Assembly (NCBI GenBank): GCA_023392635.1
Contig: JAEVYS010000071.1
Span: 19,278-83,277 of the forward strand
Direction of reading: 5' to 3'
From: Actinomycetes bacterium
GTDB lineage: Bacteria > Actinomycetota > Actinomycetes > Propionibacteriales > Propionibacteriaceae
Length of the DNA: 64,000 nucleotides
In this document: positions 43,605 to 52,807 of the stretch, in pieces
Layout: every line of letters starts with the position of its first letter
Numbering within the stretch: the first letter of the stretch is position 1
Notes under the pieces: model-generated
Databases searched by the model: none
What the model saw: only the letters and a program-made list of their open reading frames with translations
Told to the model about the DNA's origin: nothing
Made by a program: the position numbers and the translations under genes

Positions 43605-44396
43605 ATGCTGATGGGCGCACATGTCGACCAGGGTGATCCGATCGCCGAGGCCAGGGCTCGTGGGGCAGGGCTGAGCCAGTTCTTCCTCGGGGATCCGCAG
43701 GCGTGGAAAGGCCCGAAGGTGGCCTATCCCGGCGGCGCCGCGGCGCTCAGGGCGGACGCCGAGGACGCGGGCGTGGCCCTGTACGTGCACGCGCCGTACG
43801 TGCTGAACCTGGCGTCGACCAACAACCGCATCCGGATTCCCAGCCGGCAACACCTCCAGAAGCAGCTCACCGCCGCCGCGGAGATCGGCGCCGCCGCGGT
43901 GATCGTGCACGGCGGCCACGTCCTGGCATCCGACGACCCGGCGGTGGGCTTCGAGAACTGGCGCAAGGCCATCGACGGGCTCACCATCGACGTGCCGCTG
44001 CTGATCGAGAACACCGCGGGCGGGGCGAACGCCATGGCACGCCACCTCGACCGCCTGGCCCAGCTGTGGGACGCGATCTCGGCCTCACCCAACGCCGACC
44101 GGGTCGGATTCTGCCTCGACACCTGCCATGCCCACGCCGGCGGCATGGAGCTGACCGGTCTCGTCGACCGCATCCTCGCCATCACCGGGCGGATCGACCT
44201 CGTCCACGCCAACGACTCGCGGGACGCGTTCGACTCCGGCGCCGACCGCCACACCAATTTCGGCCAGGGCAACTGCGACCCGGAGGGCGTCGCGGAGGTG
44301 GTCTCCACCGCCGGGGCGCCGATCGTGGTCGAGACCCCCGGTGGGGTCGAGGGCCAGCGCGCCGATCTCGACTGGCTCGTTTCGGTCACCGCCTGA
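43605..44396 (+). CDS. Deoxyribonuclease IV-like (AP endonuclease 2/TIM barrel) protein
   Basis: The protein has 263 residues in a TIM-barrel of the AP-endonuclease 2 family. Features are LMGAHVDQG, FFLGDPQAWKG, LYVHAPYVLNLAS, AVIVHGGHV, LLIENTAGGANAMARHLD, DRVGFCLDTCHAHAGG, DLVHANDSRDAFDSGADRHTNFGQG and IVVETPGG. The metal-binding His, Asp and Glu residues of endonuclease IV are in place. It should cut DNA at abasic sites. ATG 43605 is selected; upstream in-frame codons lack family residues. Confidence 0.85.
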   Translation: MLMGAHVDQGDPIAEARARGAGLSQFFLGDPQAWKGPKVAYPGGAAALRADAEDAGVALYVHAPYVLNLASTNNRIRIPSRQHLQKQLTAAAEIGAAAVIVHGGHVLASDDPAVGFENWRKAIDGLTIDVPLLIENTAGGANAMARHLDRLAQLWDAISASPNADRVGFCLDTCHAHAGGMELTGLVDRILAITGRIDLVHANDSRDAFDSGADRHTNFGQGNCDPEGVAEVVSTAGAPIVVETPGGVEGQRADLDWLVSVTA

Positions 44397-44473
44397 GCGT
44401 CCGCGGCGCCCACGGGTGGTCCTCGGGATGGCCCGGGTCGGGGCGATCCGGCAAGCGACGATAGCCTGACCCC

Positions 44474-46564
44474 GTGAGCAACAGCATCTACGTGGCCGCA
44501 CCGGAGGGGCTGACGGGCAAGTCGATGGTCGCCGTCGGCATGATCGAGGCGCTGACCAGGACCGTGAGTTCGGTGGGCGTCTTCCGTCCGGTGGTGCGCA
44601 GCGGGCCCGAGGACGCCATCCTGCACACGCTGCTGAGCCAGCCGGGAGTGGAGCAGACCTACGAGGAGGCGGTCGGCGTCACCTACGAGGACGTGCACAA
44701 CGACGCCGATGCGGCCCTGCACCTGCTGGTGGAGAAGTACGCCGCGATCAAGGAGAAGTACGAGTCGGTTGTCATCCTGGGCTCCGACTACACCGAGACC
44801 ACCTCGCCCACCGAGCTGACGTTCAACGCCCGCGTCGCGGCGAACCTCAACGTGCCGGTCGTGCTCGTGGTCTCCGGCAAGCACCGCTCCCCGGAGGAGG
44901 TCCGCTCGGCGGCAGAAGGTGGACTGGCCGAATTCGGCGCCCACCACGCGAAGGTCATCGCGGTGATCGCGAACCGGGTCGAGTCGGTTGAGCGCGGGAC
45001 GAGCGAGGACGTCGACCCGGCCGACCTGGAAGCGGTCCGCGACGAGCTGGCCAAGCTGCCCGGGCTCGTGACGGCAGCCCTGCCGGCCGACCGGCTGCTG
45101 GCAGCGCCCACGCTGCGAGCGCAGTTCGACGCCGTCGAGGCCAACCTCGTGCTGGGCAATCCCGAACTGCTCGATCGCGAGAGCCAGGATGTGCTGGTCG
45201 CCGCGATGACCCTCCCGAACGTGTTGCGCCGGCTCACGCCCGAGTCGACGGTCATCCTGGCGGGCGATCGGGCGGAGATGCTGCCCGGCCTGCTGCTGGC
45301 GCACGCCTCGGGCTCCTTCCCGCAGCTGTCCGGCATCATCCTGCTCGGGGGCTACGAGATCCCCGACACCATCGCCAAGCTGATCAACAGCATCCGTCCC
45401 GAGTTGCCGATCGGAATGACCCACCTCGGCACGTACACCTCGTCCGAGCGCATGTTCCGGCTCGAGGGCGCGATGACGTCGAGCCAGCGCAAGGTGGAGG
45501 TCGCCCGGCGCCTGTTCTCCGACTTCGTGGACGTGCCCGCGCTGTTGCAGGCGCTGGAGGTGCACCGCTCCGAGGTGGTCACGCCGCTGATGTTCGAGCA
45601 CCAGCTCCAGGACATCGCCCGGTCGGACCGTCGCACGATCGTGATGCCGGAGTCGACCGACGACCGGATCCTCACATCGGCCGACATCCTCCTGCAGCGG
45701 GGCGTGGCGAACCTGGTGCTGCTGGGCGACGCACAGGCGATCAAGCTCCGGGCCACCCAGCTGGGCCTCAGCCTTCAGGGCGTCCAGGTGGTCGACCCCA
45801 CCGATCCGGAGCTGGTGGAGAGGTTCGCCGCCGAGTACGCGCGGCTGCGGGCCCACAAGGGCGTGACGATCGAGCAGGCCAAGGAGAAGCTGAAGGACCT
45901 GTCGTACTTCGGGACGATGATGGTGCACCTCGGCATGGCCGACGGCATGGTGTCGGGCGCGATCAACACCACCGCGAACACCATCCGTCCCAGCCTTGAG
46001 TTCATCAAGACCAAGCCGGGCGTGCAGGTGGTGTCGGGGTCGTTCCTGATGTGCATGCCGGACCGGGTGGTGGTGTACGCCGACTGCGCGGTGAATCCGG
46101 ACCCGACCGCGGAGCAGTTGGCCGACATCGCGATCAGTTCGGCCGAGACCGCGGTGGCGTTCGGCATCGAGCCGCGCGTGGCCATGCTGTCCTACTCGAC
46201 CGGGACGTCGGGCAGCGGTGCCGACGTGGACAAGGTGCGCGCGGCGACGGAGATCGTCCGGCAGCGGATGCCGGAGCTGGCTCTGGAGGGGCCCATCCAG
46301 TTCGACGCCGCCGTCGACCCGGTGGTGGCGCGGACGAAGCTGCCGGACTCCCCCGTGGCCGGGCGGGCGACGGTGTTCATCTTCCCCGACCTCAACACCG
46401 GCAACAACACCTACAAGGCCGTCCAGCGCTCGTCCGGAGCGGTGGCGATCGGCCCCGTCCTGCAGGGCCTGAAGAAGGCCGTCAACGACCTGTCCCGCGG
46501 CGCCCTGGTCGAGGACATCGTCAACACCGTGGCCATCACCGCCATCCAGGCGCAGGCCGAATGA
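44474..46564 (+). CDS. pta: Phosphate acetyltransferase
   Basis: The protein has 696 residues. The N-terminal P-loop-like domain (AAPEGLTGKSMVAVGMIEAL) and DRTGG domain (about 215-320) precede the catalytic PTA domain (IVMPESTDDRILTSADILLQRGVANLVLLG, then MLSYSTGTSGSGADVDKV and FPDLNTGNNTYKAVQRSSGAVAIGPVLQGL). It converts acetyl-CoA and phosphate to acetyl phosphate. The start is GTG 44474. ackA follows, separated by the repeat locus B, whose first unit contains the pta stop. Confidence 0.95.
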   Translation: MSNSIYVAAPEGLTGKSMVAVGMIEALTRTVSSVGVFRPVVRSGPEDAILHTLLSQPGVEQTYEEAVGVTYEDVHNDADAALHLLVEKYAAIKEKYESVVILGSDYTETTSPTELTFNARVAANLNVPVVLVVSGKHRSPEEVRSAAEGGLAEFGAHHAKVIAVIANRVESVERGTSEDVDPADLEAVRDELAKLPGLVTAALPADRLLAAPTLRAQFDAVEANLVLGNPELLDRESQDVLVAAMTLPNVLRRLTPESTVILAGDRAEMLPGLLLAHASGSFPQLSGIILLGGYEIPDTIAKLINSIRPELPIGMTHLGTYTSSERMFRLEGAMTSSQRKVEVARRLFSDFVDVPALLQALEVHRSEVVTPLMFEHQLQDIARSDRRTIVMPESTDDRILTSADILLQRGVANLVLLGDAQAIKLRATQLGLSLQGVQVVDPTDPELVERFAAEYARLRAHKGVTIEQAKEKLKDLSYFGTMMVHLGMADGMVSGAINTTANTIRPSLEFIKTKPGVQVVSGSFLMCMPDRVVVYADCAVNPDPTAEQLADIAISSAETAVAFGIEPRVAMLSYSTGTSGSGADVDKVRAATEIVRQRMPELALEGPIQFDAAVDPVVARTKLPDSPVAGRATVFIFPDLNTGNNTYKAVQRSSGAVAIGPVLQGLKKAVNDLSRGALVEDIVNTVAITAIQAQAE

Positions 46565-46641
46565 TCCGTATTGGGGACGGTTCCCAATCCGGTCCAGCGA
46601 CGCCGGTGGACCGTATTGGGAACCGTCCCCAATACGGTCCA
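46562..46641. repeat. Paired 35-bp inverted repeat, locus B
   Basis: Units 46562-46596 and 46607-46641 face each other across 10 bp. They match the units of locus A (26517-26596) through TGGACCG, TTGGG(G/A)A(C/A)CG and CGGTCCA. Unit 2 is a symmetrical palindrome. The pta TGA (46562-46564) lies in unit 1. It sits in the pta-ackA gap and could tune ackA expression or mRNA stability. Confidence 0.9.
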
Positions 46642-46661
46642 ACCTTGCGAAGGAGTCCGAA

Positions 46662-47846
46662 GTGAGTACCCCCGTCCTGCTGCTGAACTGCGGTTCGAGC
46701 TCGATCAAGTACAAGGTGATCGACGCCGACACCGAAGCGGTGATCGCCAGCGGCATCATCCAGCGGATCGGTGAGGAGTCCGGCAGCCTGGACCACAAGC
46801 TCGACTCCGAGACCGTGCACGTCGACCGGGGCTTCCCGAACCACGCCCGGGCCCTGAACTACCTCGTGCGGGTGTTCAACGCCCACGGCCCCGACCTGGA
46901 GACGATCAAGGCGGTGGGGCACCGCACCGTCCACGGCGGGGAGAAGTTCCGGTCCACGGTGGTGATCGACGACGCGGTGCTCGCAGAACTACGGGAGCTG
47001 TCCCCGCTGGCCCCCCTGCACAACCCGCCGGGCATCGCGGGTATCGAGGCCGCCCGGGAGGCTCTGCCCGACGTCCCCCACGTCGCCATCTTCGACACGG
47101 CCTTCTTCGCGACCCTGCCCCCGGAGGCGTACACGTACGCGATCCCGGCCGACCTCGCCTCCGCGCACGGCATCCGCAAGTACGGGTTCCACGGGACGTC
47201 GCACAGCTATGTGAGCAGGAGGGCCGCCGAGTTCCTCGGGCGCGACTACGGGGCGCTGAAGCAGATCGTCTGCCACCTCGGCAACGGGGCGTCGATCTCC
47301 GCCATCCGCGACGGCGTGGCGGTCGACACCTCGATGGGGCTGACCCCGCTGGCCGGCCTGGTGATGGGCACCCGCTCCGGGGACGTCGACCCCGGCCTCC
47401 ACGCGTTCCTCGGACGCGAGCTCGGCATGGACCTGGCCGACGTGGACAACCTGCTGAACAAGAAGTCGGGGATGCTCGGCCTCGCCGGCGTCACCGACTT
47501 CCGTGACCTCAACGAGCTGATCGAGGAGGGCGACGAGGCTGCCGCCCTGGCGATGGACGTCTACAGCCACCGCCTGATCAGCTACATCGGCGCCTGCATC
47601 GCCATTCTCGGCGGCGTGGACGTGATCAGCTTCACCGCCGGGGTCGGGGAGAACGACGCCCTGGTGCGGGCGAAGGTCATCGGCCCACTGGCCGGCATCG
47701 GGGCCGTGCTGGACGAGGCCGCCAACCGCTCGAGCTCACGTGAGGCGAGGGTGATCTCGACGAAGGACTCGCCGATCACCGTCCTCGTGGTGCCCACGAA
47801 CGAGGAACTCGCGATGGCACGCGAGACCAAGGCCGCCATCGCCTGA
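46662..47846 (+). CDS. ackA: Acetate kinase
   Basis: The protein has 394 residues. Signatures are LLLNCGSSSIKYKV, VGHRTVHGGEKF, the catalytic Asp/His region IFDTAFFATLPPEAYTYAIP, RKYGFHGTSHSYVSRRA, CHLGNGASISAIRDGVAVDTSMGLTPLAGLVMGTRSGDVDPG, and FTAGVGEN. It makes ATP from acetyl phosphate. GTG 46662 follows AAGGAG. The start is 20 bp from the repeat locus B. The next gene begins at its last stop base. Confidence 0.96.
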   Translation: MSTPVLLLNCGSSSIKYKVIDADTEAVIASGIIQRIGEESGSLDHKLDSETVHVDRGFPNHARALNYLVRVFNAHGPDLETIKAVGHRTVHGGEKFRSTVVIDDAVLAELRELSPLAPLHNPPGIAGIEAAREALPDVPHVAIFDTAFFATLPPEAYTYAIPADLASAHGIRKYGFHGTSHSYVSRRAAEFLGRDYGALKQIVCHLGNGASISAIRDGVAVDTSMGLTPLAGLVMGTRSGDVDPGLHAFLGRELGMDLADVDNLLNKKSGMLGLAGVTDFRDLNELIEEGDEAAALAMDVYSHRLISYIGACIAILGGVDVISFTAGVGENDALVRAKVIGPLAGIGAVLDEAANRSSSREARVISTKDSPITVLVVPTNEELAMARETKAAIA

Positions 47847-49012
47847 TGGCGCGCACGGCGACGATCGCCCCCGTGCTGGCGACGGCGCTGCTGCTGCGGT
47901 CACTGATCACAGCGGTGCCGCCGGCGATGTCCGCGGTGCGCGCCGAACTGGGGCTGTCCGAGGCGACCGCCGGGCTGACCGTCGGCCTGCCCGTGGTGTG
48001 CTTCGGTTTCTTCGCCTTCGTCGCCCCGCTGCTGCTGCGACGCTTCGGTGCCGCGGCCACGATGAGCATCGCGCTGGTCGTCCTCACCGCCGGCGCCCTG
48101 GTGCGTCCGCTCGGCTCGGTGGCCTGGCTGCTGGCCGGAACGGTGGGCATCGGGATCGGCGCGGCGGTCGGCAACGTTCTGGTGCCGGTGATGGTTCGGC
48201 GCAGCCGTCCCGAGGACGTCCCCCGGTTCATGGGCTACTACACGGTGCTGCTCGCGATCGGCGCCACTGTCGGCTCGCTGCTGACCGGCCCCCTGCTCGC
48301 TGCCGGTGCCTCGTGGCAGGCGGTGCTCTTCGGATGGGGCGTGGTGGCAGCCGGGCTGAGCGCGGCCTGGCTCGCCACCGCGGGCCGCGGCCGGGAGTAC
48401 CGGCCCGATCCCGCCCATCGGGAGGCCTCGCTGGCGCAGGCGGTGCGGCAGCGACGAACGTGGGTGATCGTCGCCTACATGGGCCTGCAGTCCGCCGTCT
48501 TCTACGGCTGCATCACCTGGCTGCCGACCGAGCTCGGCACGGCGGGCTTCCCGGTGGCGGAGGCGTCGCTCGGGCTGGCGCTGTTCAATGCGGTGGGCAT
48601 GCTGAGTTCGCTCTACGGGCCGCGGCTGGTGGCCGGCGCGCACGGCCGCCTCGTCTGGGCCGGGCTGGTGGCCGGCTACACCGCGGGGCTCCTGCTGGTC
48701 CTTGCCGGGGGCGCGCCCAGCTGGCTCGCCGTCGTCCTGATCGGCCTGGGGCAGGGGGCCATGTTCACCCTCGCCCTCACCTTCGTCGCGCGGACGCCGG
48801 ACCCGGCCCTCGTCGGAGCGGTGTCGGCCCTGGCCCAGGGCGCCAGCTACCTGATCGCCGCGGCCGGACCGTCCGGCTTCGGAGCCCTGCACACCGCGTT
48901 CGGGTCGTGGTGGCCGGTCCAGCTGGCCATGGCCGGCACGACACTCGTGGTCGGGGGATTCGGGCTGGCGTTGATCCGCTCAGACGACGCCGCCCGCCAG
49001 CCCTACGGCTAA
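47846..49012 (+). CDS. CynX/NimT-type MFS transporter
   Basis: The protein has 388 residues and twelve membrane helices. The N-terminus RSLITAVPPAMSAVRAELGLSEATAGLTVGLPVVCFGFFAF is typical of the cyanate/nitroimidazole (CynX/NimT) permease branch. The ATG shares a base with the ackA stop, so it is likely co-transcribed with pta-ackA, but its substrate is unknown. It ends convergently on the racemase gene with a small overlap. Confidence 0.85.
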   Translation: MARTATIAPVLATALLLRSLITAVPPAMSAVRAELGLSEATAGLTVGLPVVCFGFFAFVAPLLLRRFGAAATMSIALVVLTAGALVRPLGSVAWLLAGTVGIGIGAAVGNVLVPVMVRRSRPEDVPRFMGYYTVLLAIGATVGSLLTGPLLAAGASWQAVLFGWGVVAAGLSAAWLATAGRGREYRPDPAHREASLAQAVRQRRTWVIVAYMGLQSAVFYGCITWLPTELGTAGFPVAEASLGLALFNAVGMLSSLYGPRLVAGAHGRLVWAGLVAGYTAGLLLVLAGGAPSWLAVVLIGLGQGAMFTLALTFVARTPDPALVGAVSALAQGASYLIAAAGPSGFGALHTAFGSWWPVQLAMAGTTLVVGGFGLALIRSDDAARQPYG

Positions 49013-49698
49013 CGGAGGGCGAACTCCACGGCTGCCTGCGCGTGCAGGCTGGTGGTGCCGAACAGGGGAAGGTCCACGTCGCCGGGACGGACGAGCAGTT
49101 CGATCTCGGTGCAGCCGAGCAGGACGCCCTCTGCGCCGCGGTCGGCCATGCGTCCGATGACGTCGACGTAGGCCTCGCGTGATGCGGCGGACACCGTGCC
49201 GAGGACCAGCTCGGTGTAGATCACCCGGTCGACCACGGCGCGGTCGTCCGCCCCGGGAGTCAGCACGGTGAGGCCACGGGCGGCGAGGCGGTCGGTGTAG
49301 AACGACTCCTCCATCGTGAAGCGGGTGCCAAGGAGTGCGACCGTACGCACGCCGGACGCGACCACAGCCTCCGCTGCGACGTCGGCCAGGTGCAGGAGGG
49401 GCACGCCGATCGCGGACGCGACCCGGTCGGCGACCTTGTGCATGGTGTTGGTGCAGATCAGCACGACGTCGGCGCCGGCCGCCTCCAACCCACGGGCCTG
49501 TTCGGCGAGGAGGTCTCCGGCGGCGTCCCAGCGTCCCTGCGACTGCATCGCCTCGATCTCGGCGAAGTCCACCGAGGCCAGGACGCAGCGTGCCGAGTGC
49601 AGGCCGCCCAGGCGCTCCTGGACTCCGCGGTTGACCAATTCGTAGTAGAGCGCGGAACTCTCCCAGCTCATCCCGCCGATCAGGCCGATGCACCTCAT
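49009..49698 (-). CDS. Aspartate/glutamate racemase family protein
   Basis: The protein has 229 residues. Family features are IGLIGGMSWESSALYYELVNRGV, the first catalytic Cys in VVLICTNTMHKVAD and the second in GVLLGCTEIELLV. It interconverts L- and D-aspartate or related acids without cofactor, possibly for cell-wall or D-amino-acid metabolism. Length is normal. It overlaps the end of the convergent MFS gene by four bases. Confidence 0.9.
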   Translation of the reverse strand: MRCIGLIGGMSWESSALYYELVNRGVQERLGGLHSARCVLASVDFAEIEAMQSQGRWDAAGDLLAEQARGLEAAGADVVLICTNTMHKVADRVASAIGVPLLHLADVAAEAVVASGVRTVALLGTRFTMEESFYTDRLAARGLTVLTPGADDRAVVDRVIYTELVLGTVSAASREAYVDVIGRMADRGAEGVLLGCTEIELLVRPGDVDLPLFGTTSLHAQAAVEFALR

Positions 49699-49733
49699 GC
49701 GCGGATGCTAGCGTCCCGGTCTGGGGGGCAGAG

Positions 49734-50306
49734 ATGACGGAGGAAGTTGCGGCCCGGTTGGGCCGGTATCCGGAGACGGTGGAGCTGCGGCGGCCGGCGA
49801 CCGGGTTCGTGCACGGCCTGGTTCTGGGCCTGGTGCTGGTGGCGGCGTCGGTGTTCCTGGTGCTGTATCCGACTCCGGGACCGCGACGCGGTCTCGCGCT
49901 CGTCGGCTGGCTGGGCCTGGTGCTGTTCGGTGCCGCCACCATCGTCATCGTGGTCCGGCTGTTCCTGCGGCGGGGGTCGTTCGTGCTCGACGCCGACGGG
50001 TTCACCGACGCCACGTCGGCGACGGCCGTCGGGTACGTGCCCTGGTCTGAAGTCAGTGTCACCACCACGCGGACCGTCGGACGCAGCACGCTGGTGGGTG
50101 TCGACCTCCTGGACCCGAGGGCCTTCATCGACGCCCTTCCGCCACTCAGGCGCGCGGCCGCCCTCACCAACCTGGAGACCTTCGGCACCCCGGTGCTGAT
50201 CTCACCGGCCGGGCTCGCCGAGCCCGAGGTCCTGGCCGCGCTCGTCTACTCCTACCGCGCCGGGTGGGTGGCGTCGCGGCGGTGGGAGTCGCGCGGCTCG
50301 CGGTAG
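49734..50306 (+). CDS. Membrane protein of unknown function (STM3941-like topology)
   Basis: The protein has 190 residues. Two membrane helices (LVLGLVLVAASVFLVLY and LALVGWLGLVLFGAATIVIVVRLFL) are followed by a beta-rich region (FVLDADGFTDATSATAVGYVPWSEVSVTT) like the PH-type domains of small bacterial membrane proteins. The rest (LRRAAALTNLETFGTPVLISPAGLAEPEVL) is helix-rich. Function unknown. The start is ATG 49734. Confidence 0.65.
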   Translation: MTEEVAARLGRYPETVELRRPATGFVHGLVLGLVLVAASVFLVLYPTPGPRRGLALVGWLGLVLFGAATIVIVVRLFLRRGSFVLDADGFTDATSATAVGYVPWSEVSVTTTRTVGRSTLVGVDLLDPRAFIDALPPLRRAAALTNLETFGTPVLISPAGLAEPEVLAALVYSYRAGWVASRRWESRGSR

Positions 50307-50476
50307 GCACGTCCCTTCCGTCCCGCTTTCCACAGGAGTTGTCCACACTGGGGATAACTACATCCGTGTCATTCACGCTGGTCCCGGGGACCTCCAGGGG
50401 CCGGCGGGTTTGCGCTGGCCGGAGAACGGGTACGTGTCGTGGTTGCCGAGCAGCGGTGCACGGCGAGGAGGACGAC

Positions 50477-50767
50477 ATGTCGGACAACGTCAACGAATAC
50501 GGACTGGGCGCACCGAGCAGCCAGGGCGGCGAGCCGGTGATGCACGAGCAGGTGACGGACCCGCTGGCCCACGGGTTGGGCAGCGGCGGGGAGCACGACC
50601 ACGGCGAGGAGGACGTCGCCGAGGGCGGGCGCCACAACCGCCTCGAGCACGGTCTGGCCGGCGCAGGCTTCAACGATGCCAACGTGCACCCGGGAGGCAC
50701 CCAGCCCGACCCGCTGCGCCACGGACTCGGCGCCTCGGACGCCGACAGCGGGGCTCACACCCCCTGA
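50477..50767 (+). CDS. Small repeat-containing acidic protein
   Basis: The protein has 96 residues, acidic and Gly/His-rich, without membrane segments. Three copies of a short motif appear: DPLAHGLG, RLEHGLAGAG and DPLRHGLGASD, each around H-G-L-[GA]. It looks largely disordered. ATG 50477 is preceded by GGAGGACGAC. No family is recognised; metal or partner binding through the repeated H-G motif is only a thought. Confidence 0.6.
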   Translation: MSDNVNEYGLGAPSSQGGEPVMHEQVTDPLAHGLGSGGEHDHGEEDVAEGGRHNRLEHGLAGAGFNDANVHPGGTQPDPLRHGLGASDADSGAHTP

Positions 50768-50835
50768 CACTGTGAGCCCGGTCGAGCCGCGACGGCCCTG
50801 AGGGTCCGGCCGGCTGCCGGTCACGCCCATCCTGC

Positions 50836-51708
50836 CTAGCCGGCCAACACCTCCCGCAGCTTGGACGCGAAGAGTTCCGGCTTGCCTGCGTACGGCCCCT
50901 CGCCGCCCACGAAACCACCATGGTGGCTGGGGAAGATCACCAGCTCGGTGCCGAGGAGCTTGGCGACCTCGGCCGCGGCGCGGCCGGGCACCTGGTGCCG
51001 GGACTCCTCGCCGGCGGCCACCACGATCCGGGTGGGGGCGTCGGACAGGACGCTGGGGAGCAGCTGGTAGTTGGTCACCTCGTCCGAGACGCCGGACAGC
51101 AGGACGTCGTCGCGTCGGCCGTCGTCCTGCGTCGGAAGGCCGAAGGCGGCAGGATCGGGCGCGGGCTGGTTGAGGTGGTCCGCGGTCAGCTCTCCGGAGA
51201 CCGACGTGAGGGCGATGAAGCGCGCCATGCCGGCTCCGAACCCTGCGCGGTGGTAGTCGTCCCTGACCTGGTCGAAGGCGGCCCGCGCGTTCCCGGCGTC
51301 GGGGAGCACCTCCAGGATGGGCGGTTCGTGAGCGACCAGGACGGCCACGTCGTCAGGATGCAGCGCGACCAGCGCAAGCCCCGTGACCGCGCCCCCACTG
51401 CTGCCGAACACGTCCACGGGTCCCCCGCCGATCTCGTCGATGATCCGGTGCACGTCCTCCGCGTTCATCCTCGGGCTGTGCTCGGCGTTCACGATCTCGC
51501 TCCGGTCGCACCCGCGGGGGTCGTAGGTGACCACCGTGCGGTCGGGGAAGTGCGAGGCCAGCTCGGCGAAACCCCCGGCGCCCATCGGGTGGCCGATCAG
51601 GAACAGGGGACGGGCACCGTCCCGCGCCGGCAGTGGGCCCCGCACGTCGTACACCAGCACTCCACCCGGCACCTCGATGGTGTGGGTCTGCGTCTCCACC
51701 GTGTTCAC
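50836..51708 (-). CDS. Alpha/beta hydrolase
   Basis: The protein has 290 residues. The oxyanion region is LFLIGHPMGAGGFAELASHF, the nucleophile elbow is VFGSSGGAVTGL (central Ser), and the catalytic His is in FPSHHGGFVGG near the end. The acid lies before it in a loop typical of the family. It starts at GTG 51708 after AGGAGG. Probable esterase or haloperoxidase-like hydrolase; the substrate is unknown. Confidence 0.85.
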   Translation of the reverse strand: MNTVETQTHTIEVPGGVLVYDVRGPLPARDGARPLFLIGHPMGAGGFAELASHFPDRTVVTYDPRGCDRSEIVNAEHSPRMNAEDVHRIIDEIGGGPVDVFGSSGGAVTGLALVALHPDDVAVLVAHEPPILEVLPDAGNARAAFDQVRDDYHRAGFGAGMARFIALTSVSGELTADHLNQPAPDPAAFGLPTQDDGRRDDVLLSGVSDEVTNYQLLPSVLSDAPTRIVVAAGEESRHQVPGRAAAEVAKLLGTELVIFPSHHGGFVGGEGPYAGKPELFASKLREVLAG

Positions 51709-51867
51709 CGCTCGCCTCCTTGTCGCAACCCGGCCACCCTGTCGGACCCGCCGGTGCCCGGCAACAGCGCACTTGTGCTGCCGCTGCCGGCCGCCTCGTC
51801 CCGACGGGGAACTGATACCCCCGCGACCGCCGGCGTCATCCGTACCGGCGGCGACTACCCTTGCGGC

Positions 51868-52185
51868 ATGGGTGAGCTGCTGCCGTTCCACCGGAGCGTG
51901 GACGACCCCGTGCGCCCGGAGCCGCTGTGGCGCGAGGCGGTGGGCGAGCAGCTCCGCGAGGAACGAAGGGCGCTCAGCGAGCGGCTGGCCGATGTCGCCG
52001 GGCGGGCCGGTGTCTCCACCCAGTACCTCTCCGAACTCGAGCGGGGCCTCAAGGAACCCTCGTCCGAGGTCCTCGCCGCCCTCGCCGGAGCGCTCCGGCT
52101 CACCGTCGCCGACCTGACGACCCGCGCCGTCGTCCGGCTGAGGACCGCGCCGAGCCTCCGCGGACCGGTCTGCCAGGCTGCCTGA
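51868..52185 (+). CDS. XRE-family regulator next to two clpP genes
   Basis: The protein has 105 residues. The helix-turn-helix is LADVAGRAGVSTQYLSELERGLKEPSSEVLAALAGAL, close to ClgR and related XRE proteins that control clp genes in actinobacteria. It has no ligand domain. It reads toward the two clpP genes, whose stops face it. That neighbourhood and the family suggest it regulates this clpP pair; no operator was identified. Confidence 0.75.
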   Translation: MGELLPFHRSVDDPVRPEPLWREAVGEQLREERRALSERLADVAGRAGVSTQYLSELERGLKEPSSEVLAALAGALRLTVADLTTRAVVRLRTAPSLRGPVCQAA

Positions 52186-52210
52186 CGCCGGCCGGACGGC
52201 AGCACCGTGG

Positions 52211-52807
52211 TCAGGCCTCCGGCATCGCCGTGAGGACGCGGTCCACGACCCCGTAGGCGACGGCCTGCTGTGGGGTGAGGATGAGATCGCGCTCGGTGTC
52301 CTCGCGCAGCTGCTCGGGGCTGCGGCCGGTGTGCCGGCCGAGCAACTCCTCCTGGAGCGCGCGGACGCGGGCGACCTCGTCCGCCTCGAGGATCAGGTCG
52401 GGGATCGCGCCGCGGCCCTCGGTCGCCGGGGCGTGGATCACCACCCGGCCGTGCGGGAGGATCTGGCGGTGGCCGGGCGCCCCGCCCGCCAGCAGGACGG
52501 CCGCGCTCGCCACCACCTGGCCGACGCACGTCGTCTCCACCGGCGGGCGCACGAACTGCATCGCGTCGTAGATCGCCAGGGTCGCGGGGATCGAGCCGCC
52601 TTCGCTGTTCAGGTACAGCGAGATGGGCGCGTCCGGGTTCTCGTTCGCCAGGTGCAACAACTGGGCGATCACCGCATTGGCCACCCCGTCGTCGATGCCC
52701 GTGCCCAGGTAGATGATCCGGTCGGCCAGGAGCCTGCTGTAGATGTCGACGGTTCGCTCGCCGTTGTTCGTGCGCGTCGTGACGTACGGAATGGTGTAGC
52801 TGCTCAT
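52211..52807 (-). CDS. clpP: ClpP serine protease subunit (second gene of pair)
   Basis: The protein has 198 residues. The catalytic triad is S101 (QVVASAAVLLAGG), H125 (GRVVIHAP) and D174 (TERDLILTP). The usual MxxP/QP near the catalytic His is replaced (IHAPATEG). The start overlaps the stop of the other clpP gene by four bases, so both subunits are translated together, as expected for a hetero-oligomeric ClpP1P2. No tig or clpX is adjacent, unlike the housekeeping locus. Confidence 0.9.
   Translation of the reverse strand: MSSYTIPYVTTRTNNGERTVDIYSRLLADRIIYLGTGIDDGVANAVIAQLLHLANENPDAPISLYLNSEGGSIPATLAIYDAMQFVRPPVETTCVGQVVASAAVLLAGGAPGHRQILPHGRVVIHAPATEGRGAIPDLILEADEVARVRALQEELLGRHTGRSPEQLREDTERDLILTPQQAVAYGVVDRVLTAMPEA

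Noticed and set aside
43724..46798. A 1,024-codon minus-strand frame opposite pta
   Set aside because: pta is complete on the other strand; the frame is a shadow rich in Arg, His and Val.
50334..50362. Two DnaA-box-like sequences (TTGTCCACA and GGGGATAAC)
   Set aside because: Only one is close to consensus and no replication genes are near.
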